Both the position numbers and the translations under genes were made by a program. A stretch of DNA of 64,000 bases from Pelobates cultripes. Lineage: Eukaryota; Chordata; Amphibia; Anura; Pelobatidae. Below, in pieces: positions 1 to 11,297 of the stretch. The stretch lies in assembly GCA_933207985.1 (NCBI GenBank), contig OW240915.1:269554120-269618119 (forward strand), written 5' to 3'. Below the pieces are notes generated by a model that made no database searches, was not told the DNA's origin, and worked only from the letters and a program-made list of their open reading frames with translations. How positions within the stretch are numbered: position 1 is the stretch's first letter; every line of letters begins with the position of its first letter.

Positions 1-192
1 TCTTGCGTTCCAGCTAACAGTGCAATGCAATCCTCCAGCCAGCAGGGGGGGATCTTATCTTAGCCTGTATCGGGGGAGGGGCTCAGCTGTAAGCCGGGGG
101 CGGGGCCTGTCACCACAGAGACACACAGCTAACGGCCGCATACACACACTGGGCAGGCTGGTCCGCGTGATCCCAGGCGGCTCACTGTGCAG
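1..192 (+). promoter_or_regulatory. CSPP1: Probable CSPP1 promoter and non-coding first exon
   Basis: This stretch is GC- and CpG-rich compared with the AT-rich introns that follow. It holds an Sp1-type GC box (GGGGCGGGGCC, about 96-106) and a CpG-containing tract up to 192. A good splice donor, GTGCAG/GTAATG, falls at 192/193, so 193 would begin intron 1. The coding start is in the next exon at 11199 with only ten untranslated bases before it, so a separate upstream untranslated exon is required. In mammals CSPP1 shares a bidirectional promoter with COPS5; the same could hold here, but no COPS5 exon is visible. The transcription start cannot be read from the sequence. Confidence 0.45.
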
Positions 193-504
193 GTAATGGC
201 TGCAGTAATGGCTGCTATGGCACCTGGCTGAGAGTGATGTGAGTGTGTTGTGTCTGCCAATCATTGTAGGGGGCGGTTAGTGTTCGCACTTGGTTTATAT
301 GGAGGGGAAGGGGGGGATATAGTTTGCTAGTTCAGCTGGCTGAGCATTATGGGACTTGTTGTCCATAACAGCTGGGGAGTCACATGCCCATAGTGACTGT
401 AATGTCTGTGTAATGGTCTCTTATAGGGAGAGCACTGTGTGCACCGTGTATACCAACACACAGAGGGTTTATTAACTTTATAGCTCACTTTGTGTTATAT
501 GAAA

Positions 505-1005
505 ACTTAATAGAGAGACAGCTATCACTTTAATAGAGGAACAAAAACAGCTATCACTTTAATATAGTAACAAAAAGCTATCACTTTTAATATAGTAAAC
601 AAAAAGCTATCACTTTTAATATAGTAAACAAAAAGCTATCACTTTAATATAGTAATAAAAACAGCTATCACTTTAATATAGTAATAAAAACAGCTATCAC
701 TTTACTATAGTAACAAAACACAGCTATCACTTTAATATAGTAACAAAACCCAGCTGTCACTTTAATATAGTAACAAAACCCAGCTGTCACTTTAATATAG
801 TAACAAAACCCAGCTGTCACTTTTAATATAGTAACAAAAACAGCTATCACTTTAATATAGTAAACAAAAAGCTATCACTTTAATGTAGTAAAAAAAAAGC
901 TATCACTTTAATATAGTAAAAAAAAAAGCTATCACTTTAATATAGTAAAAAAAAAAAAGCTATCACTTTAATATAGTAAAACAAAAACAAAAAACTATCA
1001 CTTTG
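505..1005. repeat. Minisatellite, unit about 28-32 bp
   Basis: About 16 tandem copies of a unit built on AGCTATCACTTTAATATAGT followed by an A-rich spacer of variable length. It lies about 300 bases inside intron 1. Unit differences are mostly in the A-run, consistent with replication slippage. Confidence 0.93.
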
Positions 1006-2402
1006 TACCCCAGTTATAACAGACAGAATTCTGTATGTGTGTATGTTTTAATACTGCTCCTCTCCCTTATAAGTATCCCATAGAATGTTACCGTTCATGT
1101 ATCTTTAACACAAAATGATACTTGTCTCAGATATCTTGCATCCTGCATGAGGGTTTAGTTCAGGCTATATGTAAACTAGTTCAGAGATATGTGTGTGTGT
1201 GTGTGTAGCTTGCATATTTGGTGATCAGCTTTATCAGGACTCAAGTGTTTCTTTAGTAAACATTGAACGGCTGTGAACCAATAAGTTGTAGCAGATTTGG
1301 AGGTTTAGTTTCCCCCAACTCAGCTATTTTGGCTGCACTTTACTGTTTGAATGAACCCTAGTATGTGAGGTTCAACTGGGTTGTATGAGCTGAAACATGC
1401 TGTCTGTGGAATTGCCAGTTTAACCATAATTATAAAATACATGCAATAATTGTGTCCAAGTATAATCCTTATTGAGACAGAATTGATCTGTTAAACATGG
1501 CTGTTATGGTTATTGACTAAACTCTTAATTGGCCGCTTACAGTTTAGTGAATTATGCAAACTCCTAGTGATGAATCTTGTACCACTTTCAGTTCTGTGGA
1601 ATTCTTATGTGTTCATGTTTTTAGTTTGCATTCTTTCAACATTTTTAGTGTTATTGACTGCCTGCCTCTCTGAGTCATGTTATGTCTAAATGAATTCTTA
1701 TGCATGATTTATAAACAAGATAAGATGGCAAGTTATATAGTTTATTTACAATAGGCTCTAGAATTTGTATAGAGTTGATTTTGCAAACTGTTGCATCACT
1801 AGTTATATTAAAAATGTAGTTCTCTATCTGCTGAGCATGAAACAACCCTGGGCATTAGCCTCTGCCATGCAGGTATGCTGTGTTGAGATTTCTTGTGGGA
1901 GAAAGGTAACAGTTGGATTTTGCACTTGACTTTTAAACTACCTTATTTGCATCCTATTCTGTCCAGAAAAGATCCTGTTGTATTGAAAAGAGTAAAGTGG
2001 GGAGTGGAAGGAACTCTGCAAGCATCATAACCACGATAATCTCTTTTTAGTACAGTTCAAACCCTTTCCAATGCCAAACCATCCTCCTTGGCTGAGATTG
2101 CTCAGCCAGTGAGCTTGGCCCTGCTTAACTCTGTAGAGCTAACCAGACATTCCTAAAAGAAAAGACTGGAAACATTGGCTACAGATGTGGGCATCGAGCA
2201 GGACCCATGCTAAAATGGTTTGATTACGTACTATGGGACAAAACCTGGGCTTAAAGTGTTCCTTTAATTGACAAGTTATAGCCTTTTAAAAAAATCCTTT
2301 AGCTGATTTCAAAGAGGTTAAAATCACTCTCATATCTGAGTTTATTTCCACTCTCTAGTGGGTATTATTTAATTATTAATTGCCATATGGGGATTACATT
2401 TT

Positions 2403-2755
2403 TAAAGGAATACGCCAAGCACTATAACCACTACAGCCTTATGCATCCTACCAGGGTGAATATTCAACAATTTATCTGGGGTCATTCAGGTGCCTTTTGT
2501 AATTTCCTCTTCAGCCAGAAGCACCTTCACTGAGCTAAACCCAGCAGTGCAGGGAGGCACTCAGCTGATGCAGTAAACCAATGAGCTGACCCTGCACCTC
2601 AGTGTTTAGTTCAGTGAAGCTCATGGAAGCACCTTGCAGGAGGTGACTGGCACCCGGTTCATTCCACATAAGTTGTCAAACCATTCTCAAACTGCTTGAC
2701 TGCATACCCTAGGAGGGTGGGCTGTAGTGATTATAGTGCTCTCCGCGTTCCTTTA
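2403..2755. mobile_element. MITE with about 34-bp terminal inverted repeats
   Basis: The left end TAAAGGAATACGCCAAGCAC is mirrored on the right as TAAAGGAACGCGGAGAGCAC (reverse strand), and both continue with ACTATAAxCACTACAG. No coding content. The interior has GCTGA/CAGTG-rich inverted segments. Superfamily not determined. Confidence 0.75.
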
Positions 2756-3519
2756 CTTCTGACATTTATTAAAAAAACAAAAATGCATTTTTAAATCCTT
2801 GGTGATGGAGGCAATAGTACTACTTTTGAACCAAAACAACACCTAGAATTTGTTTGTTCCACCTTTAATTTAAAGGTGTAAAGCACTTCTCTTAATGTGT
2901 CAAAAATAAATATGATGCAAGTAAAATATTTCTTAGGCACTATATAGGATAATTTGTTACATTGATTTTATTTTTACTTTGTTGTTGTCGATACTTGGGG
3001 AAAAAGCCAGAGAAACATAAGCTAGTGTGATGCAGAGTGCCAGAAGCATCAGATTCCTCAGTCTACATTTTAGGCTGCAGCTATAGTTGAATTTAATGCA
3101 CTTTAACAGTGTTATCAATTAATAAAGTACTGTTTTTGTTTGTTCTTCTTTTACGCTTGGCTGTATATGGTCTTGTACCAGAAACTAGTAGCAATATACA
3201 GTGGATTCAACAATTTGCAATGTAGCTAACACACCAGAAAATGGTAATATTGTGAATCTGTCCGCATAGCCAATTCCAGGAGACCAGACTACTAATGCAG
3301 TATATCCACTCTATCTCTGTAGAGTGAGCTAATAAAATGTCTGTCTAGTGATGCTGTAGATCAGAGTTTTAAACACACAACCCACAACAAACTAACCATA
3401 GTCTGTCACACATGCAGTTTGTCTACACACATGCATGCCTTCACACTGTTTAATTATTCTATCTCTGCCCTCTGATGCTCACCTCTGTCAGTGATGAATT
3501 TGGAGGAGGAAATCAAAAT

Positions 3520-4492
3520 GAATATCCTTATTCCTGCTATGTGAGGTACCTGTGAGTTTACACTGTGTATATCCTTATTCCTGCTATGTGAGGTACCTGT
3601 GAGTTTATACTGTGTATATCCTTATTCCTGCTTTGTGAGGTACCTGTGAGTTTACACTGTGTATATCCTTATTCCTGCTATGTGAGGTACCTGTGAGTTT
3701 ATACTGTGTATATCCTTATTCCTGCTTTGTGAGGTACCTGTGAGTTTATACTGTGTATATCCTTATTCCTGCTTTGTGAGGTACCAGTGAGTTTATACTG
3801 TGTATATCCTTATTCCTGCTTTGTGAGGTACCTGTGAGTTTATACTGTGTATATCCTTATTCCTGCTTTGTGAGGTACAGTGAGTTTATACTGTCTATAT
3901 CCTTATTCCTGCTTTGTGAGGTACCAGTGGGTTTACACTGTGTATATCCTTATTCCTGCTTTGTGAGGTACCAGTGAGTTTATACAGTGTATATCCTTAT
4001 TCCTGCTTTTTGAGGTATAGTGAGTTTATACTGTGTATATCCTTATTCCTGCTTTGTGAGGTTCCAGCGAGTTTATACTGTGTATATCCTTATTCCTGCT
4101 TTGAGAGGTTCCAGTGAGTTTACACTGTGTATATCCTTATTCCTGCTTTGTGAGGTACCAGTGAGTTTATACAGTGTATATCCTTATTCCTGCTTTTTGA
4201 GGTATAGTGAGTTTATACTGTGTATATCCTTATTCCTGCTTTGTGAGGTCCCAGCGAGTTTATACTGTGTATATCCTTATTCTTGCTTTGAGAGGTTCCA
4301 GTGAGTTTACACTGTGTATATCCTTATTCCTGCTTTGTGAGGTACCAGTGAGTTTATACAGTGTATATCCTTATTCCTGCTTTGTGAGGTATAGTGAGTT
4401 TACACTGTGTATATCCTTATTCCTGCTTTGTGAGGTTCCAGCGAGTTTATACTGTGTATATCCTTATTCTTGCTTTGAGAGGTTCCAGCAAT
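3520..4492. repeat. Minisatellite, 47-bp unit, about 20 copies
   Basis: Tandem copies with period 47 of a unit containing GTGTATATCCTTATTCCTGC and a GAGGTACC segment. Variants (TACACT/TATACT, CTAT/CTTT, GTACC/GTTCC) are interleaved. Some copies in the right half lack a few bases. Open frames across it are repeat artefacts. Confidence 0.95.
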
Positions 4493-4870
4493 GTTTTCCA
4501 TAGTGCTTTTAAGTGGTTTTACAGACGGACTCAATAGATATACTGTCAGAAAAGAAGTATAGACCCCAATCCAATGACATGCTTTAGCCCAACACCTGCA
4601 GCACTAGATTGCTATAGAAGACGGCCCACGAGCTTACAATCTAACAATATGATGGCTCTACAAGACTGCATCATGTGTAGATTTTCCAAACGGCTCTGTG
4701 AAAGAGTTGGCACAGCTGTGATTTGTTTTAATCATAAATCCCACACAAAACAAGTCTCCTAAAAGCTAATGCCAAGTATATTCACCTGCTCCCAATGTCA
4801 AACATGTAAACATAAACCCTTTCACTATACTTGCCTGCACACATGTATGCTGTGTAGAACAAAATCCCTT

Positions 4871-4920
4871 GTGTGTGTGTGTGCGACACACACACACACA
4901 CACACACACACTCTCTCTCT
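4871..4920. repeat. (GT)n-(CA)n-(CT)n microsatellite
   Basis: A short GT run, then about 16 CA dinucleotides, then CT repeats; the GT and CA parts are complementary and could form a hairpin. Confidence 0.9.
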
Positions 4921-7900
4921 TTTGTAATGCTAAGCATACACTTTCATGGTAATGTATATTTACTCTCCCTTGGGATGCTGGTCAGGGTGTGCTAGGAGTG
5001 AGCGTTTGTAAGAGCTTCATGGTGCCGTGCCTCTGCCAACAGGACACAATGCCGGATATCATTTCAACTTTTTAACTGTAACAGCTTGAAAGCCCACAAG
5101 GAGCTTATAGAGGTTCTCCCCCAATGGATGATGCTACTTGAGAGGAAGGAACAGTCTGCCTGCGTATAGTAATTGTGCATGTTAATTTGAGAATGATTTT
5201 GGTAATTTAATTTTACCTGAGTGGGCTTGTAAATAAGAGCAACTAAATATAAAATGTATAGTGCTACTGAAAACATTTCACCCTGTGCCTAAGTCTGTCA
5301 CTTTTCAGGGTGTTGCCTATTATTATTTTCATATTTCTTACTAGGCATTTTTTTTTCTCCATGAGATGTATTGTGAACAAGTTTAGTTATTCTCCTTACG
5401 ATCTATATTGCTCTATATCTCATTATTGGACAATTTAACCTCTTTAATGAGTGAGGGGTTTTTATAGTAATGCTAAGGACTTTATAAGTAAATAAAGCCA
5501 AATCTATTGATTTTGTTGTCTTACACTGTTTGCCTCTCTTCCTACCCTAGGTAGGGTTGTGCATGGACTACTAATGCCATTGAATAGGAATCTCCTGGAC
5601 GTTCCCTTGTTGACTGATTACAAACTGTGCATGTTCTGTTTGCAGGCTGCTCCCTCTTATGTTGTCTTCCGGTTGCTTGGAAACCTTAAAGACATAACGG
5701 CAGAAGCTTAGCAAATTTCGGCCTCATCCTAGCAACCTAATCTGTGCTGTTAGAGCAACATACCAGCTCAATAAATGTTTTTACACTTTTCATGTTTGGT
5801 GAATGATGCCTATATAGTTGGTTAATATTATTTTATTTATATTATTATTATTATTCCACAAGACAAACTTCATGCAATAAGTACTTTTAAGTCCTTGTAG
5901 AGATTCTGTTTGCCAGCTACTCTCCCCCCATTATGTTATATGAATAAAATAGTGCAGCTTGCTTTCATAAATGGATATTAGTGCTGTGTTCTCAGTGTAA
6001 GTTTCAAGATACCCATATCAAGCACTGAAATGGGACACTCCCCATGCCGACCATAGAGAATCTGCTGTTAGGAGAGTCTGTAATAATCATTCTCAGAAAT
6101 GCCCCTGGACGTCTTCTGCAAAAACTAGAAGTTAAATAATAACTTTACAATCATAAAATGTAGAGATATACACTTAGTACATCCGTGCACATTTTTGAAT
6201 TGTCACGATGTCAGCCCACTGCCTATACTCTTATGTTACAGAAAAGTCATATCAGATTATATGAACAAATGACTGCATTCTGAACAAGCAAAACTGGGAT
6301 TGTACCAAGCACTTCCCGAGGACTGTTATTTTGATGATTTTACTTTACACAGAAAATTGCATGTTCATGTCTACGTCTATCTGCAATTACTTCCAATACA
6401 ATGGGTTCCAAAAGCATATGGGGGTTTTATGAATCAAAGCACATTGAATGATATTTTGTAATCGTCATGAATCTTGTAACCATGACAACCATGTTTTCAT
6501 TGGTGCATCCTGTTGCTAAATATAGTTGTGACCGAGGGGATTCTGTAACCCAAGCAGTTTACATCATCCTTTATTTCCCATTTATGTATGCTGCATCAAC
6601 CTGCTTAAAATATTTTCTGAAGAATTGCAGCTAGTTTTATTTGTAATGGTACTTTTGTGTGGTCAGAGTACAGTAATCATAAATGTTATTACAAAGCTTT
6701 GTGATCTAGCTTAGCTTTAAGTTGATGTGTACTGAACAGAAGGTAGAAGGACACATTATGTTTACTGATCTGTTGTCTCTGAGTGTGTACTTTAAATTTA
6801 CAAATCTCATTTTTGACAAGATGTCATCTGTAGGTTAAATATGACATTACCACAAAATAATTTTTACCAAAACTAGTTACCTTGATCTTGGAGGGTTCCG
6901 TTTTCATTAGCTCAACTTGTTCTGTGCTGTAGTTTAGGGCTTAAAATTTAATTTCCTACACTATTAGTCAGACCACAAAATTTACTTGCCACTGCAAGCT
7001 TACATAGAATGTGACGGCAGATAAGAACCATTCTGCCCATCTAGTCAGCTTGGAGGATCCATGGCATATTCATAAAGGCTACATTTTTCACTTGCCAATG
7101 GCAATTTGAGTCCTGCAGTAGCTAATAATGGTGCAACTATATATTCTTGTAGTAAATACTATAAGATACAAAGTAAGCAAGGACCTAGAAAAGGCAGTAG
7201 TTGTTTTTTTTTTTTTTTCTCCCTTCCTTCTTCCCATTCCCCTTTCTACTCCCATGTCCCCATGTGGCAATGGTTGTGAATGCAAACTCACATATAAACA
7301 TGCATGCACCTGGACAGGGCACTCCAGCAGGGTCAAGTGAGTGTGTGGTTGGAATGTGTGACTTTGCCAAAAGGGTAAAAATACTGTATGCAGCTGGATA
7401 TAGTGATTGGTAAAGATGGCTAAGCATTATGGGAAATATTTCAAATTTTGAAATATCTTGGGCATCATTGTCAGTTTTAAAGAGCAGGCTTTCCTTGATG
7501 TCTTCAGGGTTTTTGTTTTTGGGACATTTCTAAAAATTGTTTTATTAAAGGGCATGCACCACCTGACAATTATTATTTTTTTTAAACAAATATTCAAACC
7601 AATATAAATGAAGAAAAACTTTTTAAAGTATGTAATGTTAGTAGCTTACTATAAACCTGGTCAGATTTCATTACTGGGCAAACCTCTCAACTAGGTGAGT
7701 TTCTTCAGCCTCACTCTTTCCCACCCATCTCCATTTCAGACCAGTCTGCTAATGACAGAAAGAGGACATCTTTGTGCAGTAGTAGGAGGGAGAACCTGAC
7801 ACAGGATCCTGCTTTGCATACATCTCACTGATTTCATCCTCTTATTACCTACTGTCAGGATTTTGCAAGCCGAAAAGATCTTGACTGAAATCTATTAGGG

Positions 7901-8389
7901 ATGCACCACGCACTTATCCTGCATTCTTAGGGATAGGACACTGATCAGTGTCCCCCTGTAGTGTGTGAAGAAAACATGAATAGAAATGATATTACCTGTT
8001 TTTTTTTCAGCCGGAAGAGGGAGTCAACTATCTTATTCAAAGCTAAAGCGTTTGAATGAGAAAGCTGTCTCTAAGTGATGCTTGTCCACCCCCACTTTTT
8101 CCACTTTAAATTGGGTTCACATACAGTCATGAACTGCAAAAGACAATAATTTGAAACCCACAAAACATTTTGACATAAACAAAAAACATGCTTACAGAGC
8201 ACTGACTAGATAATTGCACCATTACATTTCATAGCATTTGTTCCATCAACATTTCCATGACATATTACCAAACTATACTGTTTGGGCTGCTTCACAATCT
8301 CCTCCCTCCATCCCTTCTTCCAAGTCCCTTTCCCCATTGTTTAGTATATGCTTGTTCTCCCCAAGCCTTATAATTTCAGCAGATTGCAA

Positions 8390-9790
8390 TGTCTATATCA
8401 AACTGGTATGACCACAACACCATGTCGAATGCCTTCTCCGCATCCAAAGATAGGACCAGAGAAGGCATTCCGGACCTCGCCTTCCGTCTCGTATACTTGA
8501 AAAGATGTCTGTCCTTATCCCCATTTGATTGGAGTGTATCAGTTTAGGGAGCAGTGGATTTATTCTTGTAGCATAAATTTATGCCAATATCTTGGCATCT
8601 GAGTTTATGAGAAAAAGTGGTATATAATTCCATACCCTAGTATGATCCTTCTCCTCTTTGGGCAGTAACACAATGTTTGCTGATGTACTAACTGACCCTG
8701 TCTAAGGGCATTGAATAGAGTCATTAACTGAAGTACAAGCACCTCTCTGAATGCTTTCTAGAATGTTCTGCAAAAGCAGTAAGTGTCCAGGGTTTCTCAT
8801 GAGTGACGATATGGCTGCCAGCACCTTTTCCTGTCTAATGTCAGAGCCCAGGATATCCTCAGACTCTCCAGATAAGGCTTGCAATAGAAATGCTCTAGAG
8901 CCACCATAAACTGAAGTACAGCGTCAGCCTGCTCTGTGGCATGATTGTACAGCTCGGACTAAAAAGAGGTAAATATGGCTTCAGGAGCAGTGACCAAAGT
9001 GCCTGCAGTGACCAAAGTGCCTGCACAGGTAAATTATGCGTTAGCCTAGGCCTCAGTCTAAGTCCCCGTGTCATTTTTAGAGTCCGTTGTGTTAGCCTTT
9101 TCATAAAATAATCTTCTAGTCCAAGTAAGTTGACGCACCACATAATCTATTAGTAAAGTTTAAATTGAGTTCCTCACTCCCTGGAATGGAAGAAAAATCT
9201 GAGAGTTCGGATTAGTTTTATGCATATTCTCTAACTTCCTAAGTATGGCATGCATGTCAAATAAAGTTTGTGCATTCTGGTTGTTTTTTTTATTTTTTTT
9301 ATTTATTCATATAAGCTGCTACTTTACTATAGTGTCAGGACTGCCTTGTGCGCTGACCAGACAATATTTAATTGCATCTCCGGAGAGGCGTGTTTCCTGA
9401 AGTAGTCATTCAAAACCTCTTGCTGCATCCTCTACCGGCGCGCAATAGGGAGATGTTTAATTTCCAGGTCCAGGGTAATGCTAATGCCTATGGAGAGAAT
9501 GTAATTGCAATATTAGCGTGGTCAGACCAAATGATTGATTTAATCTCAGTATGTTCCACATGGCTGAGCAATTTTGTGTTAACTAGAAACAAGTCTATCC
9601 TGGAGTAGTTGTCATGAGGAGTAGATAGAAAGTCACATCTACCGTGTTAGGGTGTGGAGCATGCCATGATACTTCCAATAAGCAGGATTCCTCTATGAAA
9701 GTATGTAAACCCTTATCCTGGCCACCTAAATGATGTGATCTGGGGATTCCCTGCTTAGGCGTAATTAAAATTGCCCCCACCATCAACATG
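8390..9790 (-). pseudogene. Decayed L1 ORF2 (endonuclease to RT)
   Basis: On the minus strand, weakly preserved L1 ORF2 sequence runs from about 9790 (endonuclease: LHTFIEESCLLEVSWHAPHPNTVD, compare the L1 at 39.7-43.5 kb) through a helix near 8870-8700 (EKVLAAISSLMRNPG) to the RT catalytic motif at about 8420-8450, readable as SLDAEKAFD. Many stops and frameshifts; only patches can be aligned. An old, dead copy of a different lineage from the intact L1. Confidence 0.65.
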
Positions 9791-10269
9791 TGCTTGTGTG
9801 CTCAAGCCTCCACCAAAGCAATATGCCTCACCTCAGTGTCATGGTCTTCCCTTTTCCGGGGTGAATGTGCTAGTTGCTCGGCTTGCTTCTCTAATGCTTG
9901 TCTCTCTCTGCCCAGGCTTCTTCTGCTCAGTGAATGGTCGGTGACCGTGACATGATCCTCGCTAATCGTGACCACCAAATTCATGTCGTGGTCCTGATAG
10001 GTAAGGCGGCTCTGTTAGCCCCTCTTGTCTGTGTACTGTCCTCCCCCCTCTCTTTGACATGACAGCGGCAGAGGTGGTTTCAGCCGGCAACCTGTTCATA
10101 CAATATGCACCTGAATGTGGGGAGATCACCCTCCACATCAACGAATCTCCAATATCTTGTCTACTCAAGGCCCCCATATCACTGTCCTTAAACATATCGC
10201 TGTTTCGCTCCTTGGGCAGACTGCCCTGACTGATACAGGTAACTGCCAAAATGCAGAATATTGGCTGCC

Positions 10270-10660
10270 ATTATTGTTGCTGGGATTGTGTACTGAAATA
10301 TCTGCACACAATATGTGCTGGACCTGCCTTAGTTCAGTACCACAAAGTGTAGTTAAGAATGACAGGGCTTGTGGCACTTTCAGATGCATACGGAATAGAA
10401 AGTAGTGGCCAACCAACCTGACATTGTGGTTGTAGACAAGAAACGGAAGACTGCAGTGGTGCTGGATGTGGCAATATCCAGTGACCACAACATCAGGAAT
10501 AAGGGACATGAGAAGATGTACAAATGCTAAGGACTGAAAGAAGTGCTAGAGATGATATGGAAAGTAAAGACCGTAGTAGTTCTAGTTGTAACAGGAGCAC
10601 TCAGGGCTTTGATCCCAAAGTTGGGGGAGTGGCTTCAGCAGATTCCAGGTGGGATATTTG
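10270..10660 (+). pseudogene. Restriction-like endonuclease fragment of a non-LTR retrotransposon
   Basis: Around 10411-10530 the + strand reads NQPDIVVVDKKRKTAVVLDV and later GHEKMYKC, then (after a stop) GLKEVLEMIWKVKTVVV and PKLGEWLQQIPG. The PD...(D/E)xK-like spacing (PDIVVVD...LDVA) is that of the C-terminal restriction-like endonuclease found in R2/R4/NeSL-type LINEs; I recognise this block as widespread in fish and amphibian genomes. It has in-frame stops and no attached RT. Confidence 0.6.
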
Positions 10661-11188
10661 AGATCGCTATCTAGAAGTTAAGTTATAGAAACAGCTAAGA
10701 TTTGAAAATGAGGAATGCACGAAAAAATACCAACTGGAGGGGTGAGAAAGTAAAATAAATGTTATGCTATAAATATAATAAACGCACACACATGTTTGCA
10801 TGTCAGATGAAAAACAAGTTTTAGATAATACCTTATTGTTCCAGCTGAGAAGTTTGGAGGATTTATTGCTAGCATCAAATAGCCTCGGAACACACACTTT
10901 TTTTTTTGTGTGTTTTTTTTTTTTTTTGGAAATCAACAAGGAAGCTAACCAAAATCTATGCTGGTGTGCAGGCACATTTAAAATATTCTAACACTTCTAC
11001 ATGTTTTACATGCCTATTTAACTTTGAAAGTCTATAATGAATCGGGTATTTTATCTTCAATATTTAAAATTAATTCCAGTTTTCTTTTATTGACCTTTTA
11101 AAGCACATGGGATACTGATCACTAGTTTGTTTATTTTTTTAATACACAATAAATTAAATGTGTTTTTTATTTTTTTTGTACATTACAG

Positions 11189-11297
11189 GAACTATAAAAT
11201 GGGCGAAGAATTAGATCAGTTTATTGAAGAACAGAAGGCCAAGCTTGCTAAGGACAAAGCTGCTTTGGAAAATAATCCACCATATATGGAGATAAGG
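11189..11297 (+). CDS. CSPP1: CSPP1 coding exon 1 (start codon)
   Basis: The exon starts after a TTACAG acceptor. The ATG is at 11199-11201 with A at -3 and G at +4, a strong Kozak context, and an earlier in-frame ATG at 11127 lies in the intron. It encodes residues 1-33, an amphipathic charged helix ([15 protein letters not shown]) ending in NPPYMEIR, the conserved CSPP1 N-terminus. The donor is AGG/GTATGC, phase 0. Confidence 0.93.

Larger units (their letters stand above)
193..11188 (+). other. CSPP1: CSPP1 intron 1
   Basis: An 11-kb AT-rich intron between the untranslated first exon and the ATG exon. Separate entries cover its repeats. In 1010-2400, 2760-3515 and 4925-8380 I see no gene and no structure beyond short homopolymers, scattered AT-rich sequence and a microsatellite. 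7550-7960 has the feel of an old interspersed repeat but I could not assign it. Confidence 0.6.

Noticed and set aside
55..264. 69-codon minus-strand frame over the promoter, considered as a COPS5 exon
   Set aside because: The translation has no resemblance to COPS5 (JAMM/MPN protein) and lies over the presumed CSPP1 first exon.
668..850. 60-codon minus-strand repeat frame
   Set aside because: Translation of the intron 1 minisatellite.
4020..4503. Two 94-98 codon frames of SLYCVYPYSCF repeats
   Set aside because: Translation of the 47-bp minisatellite.
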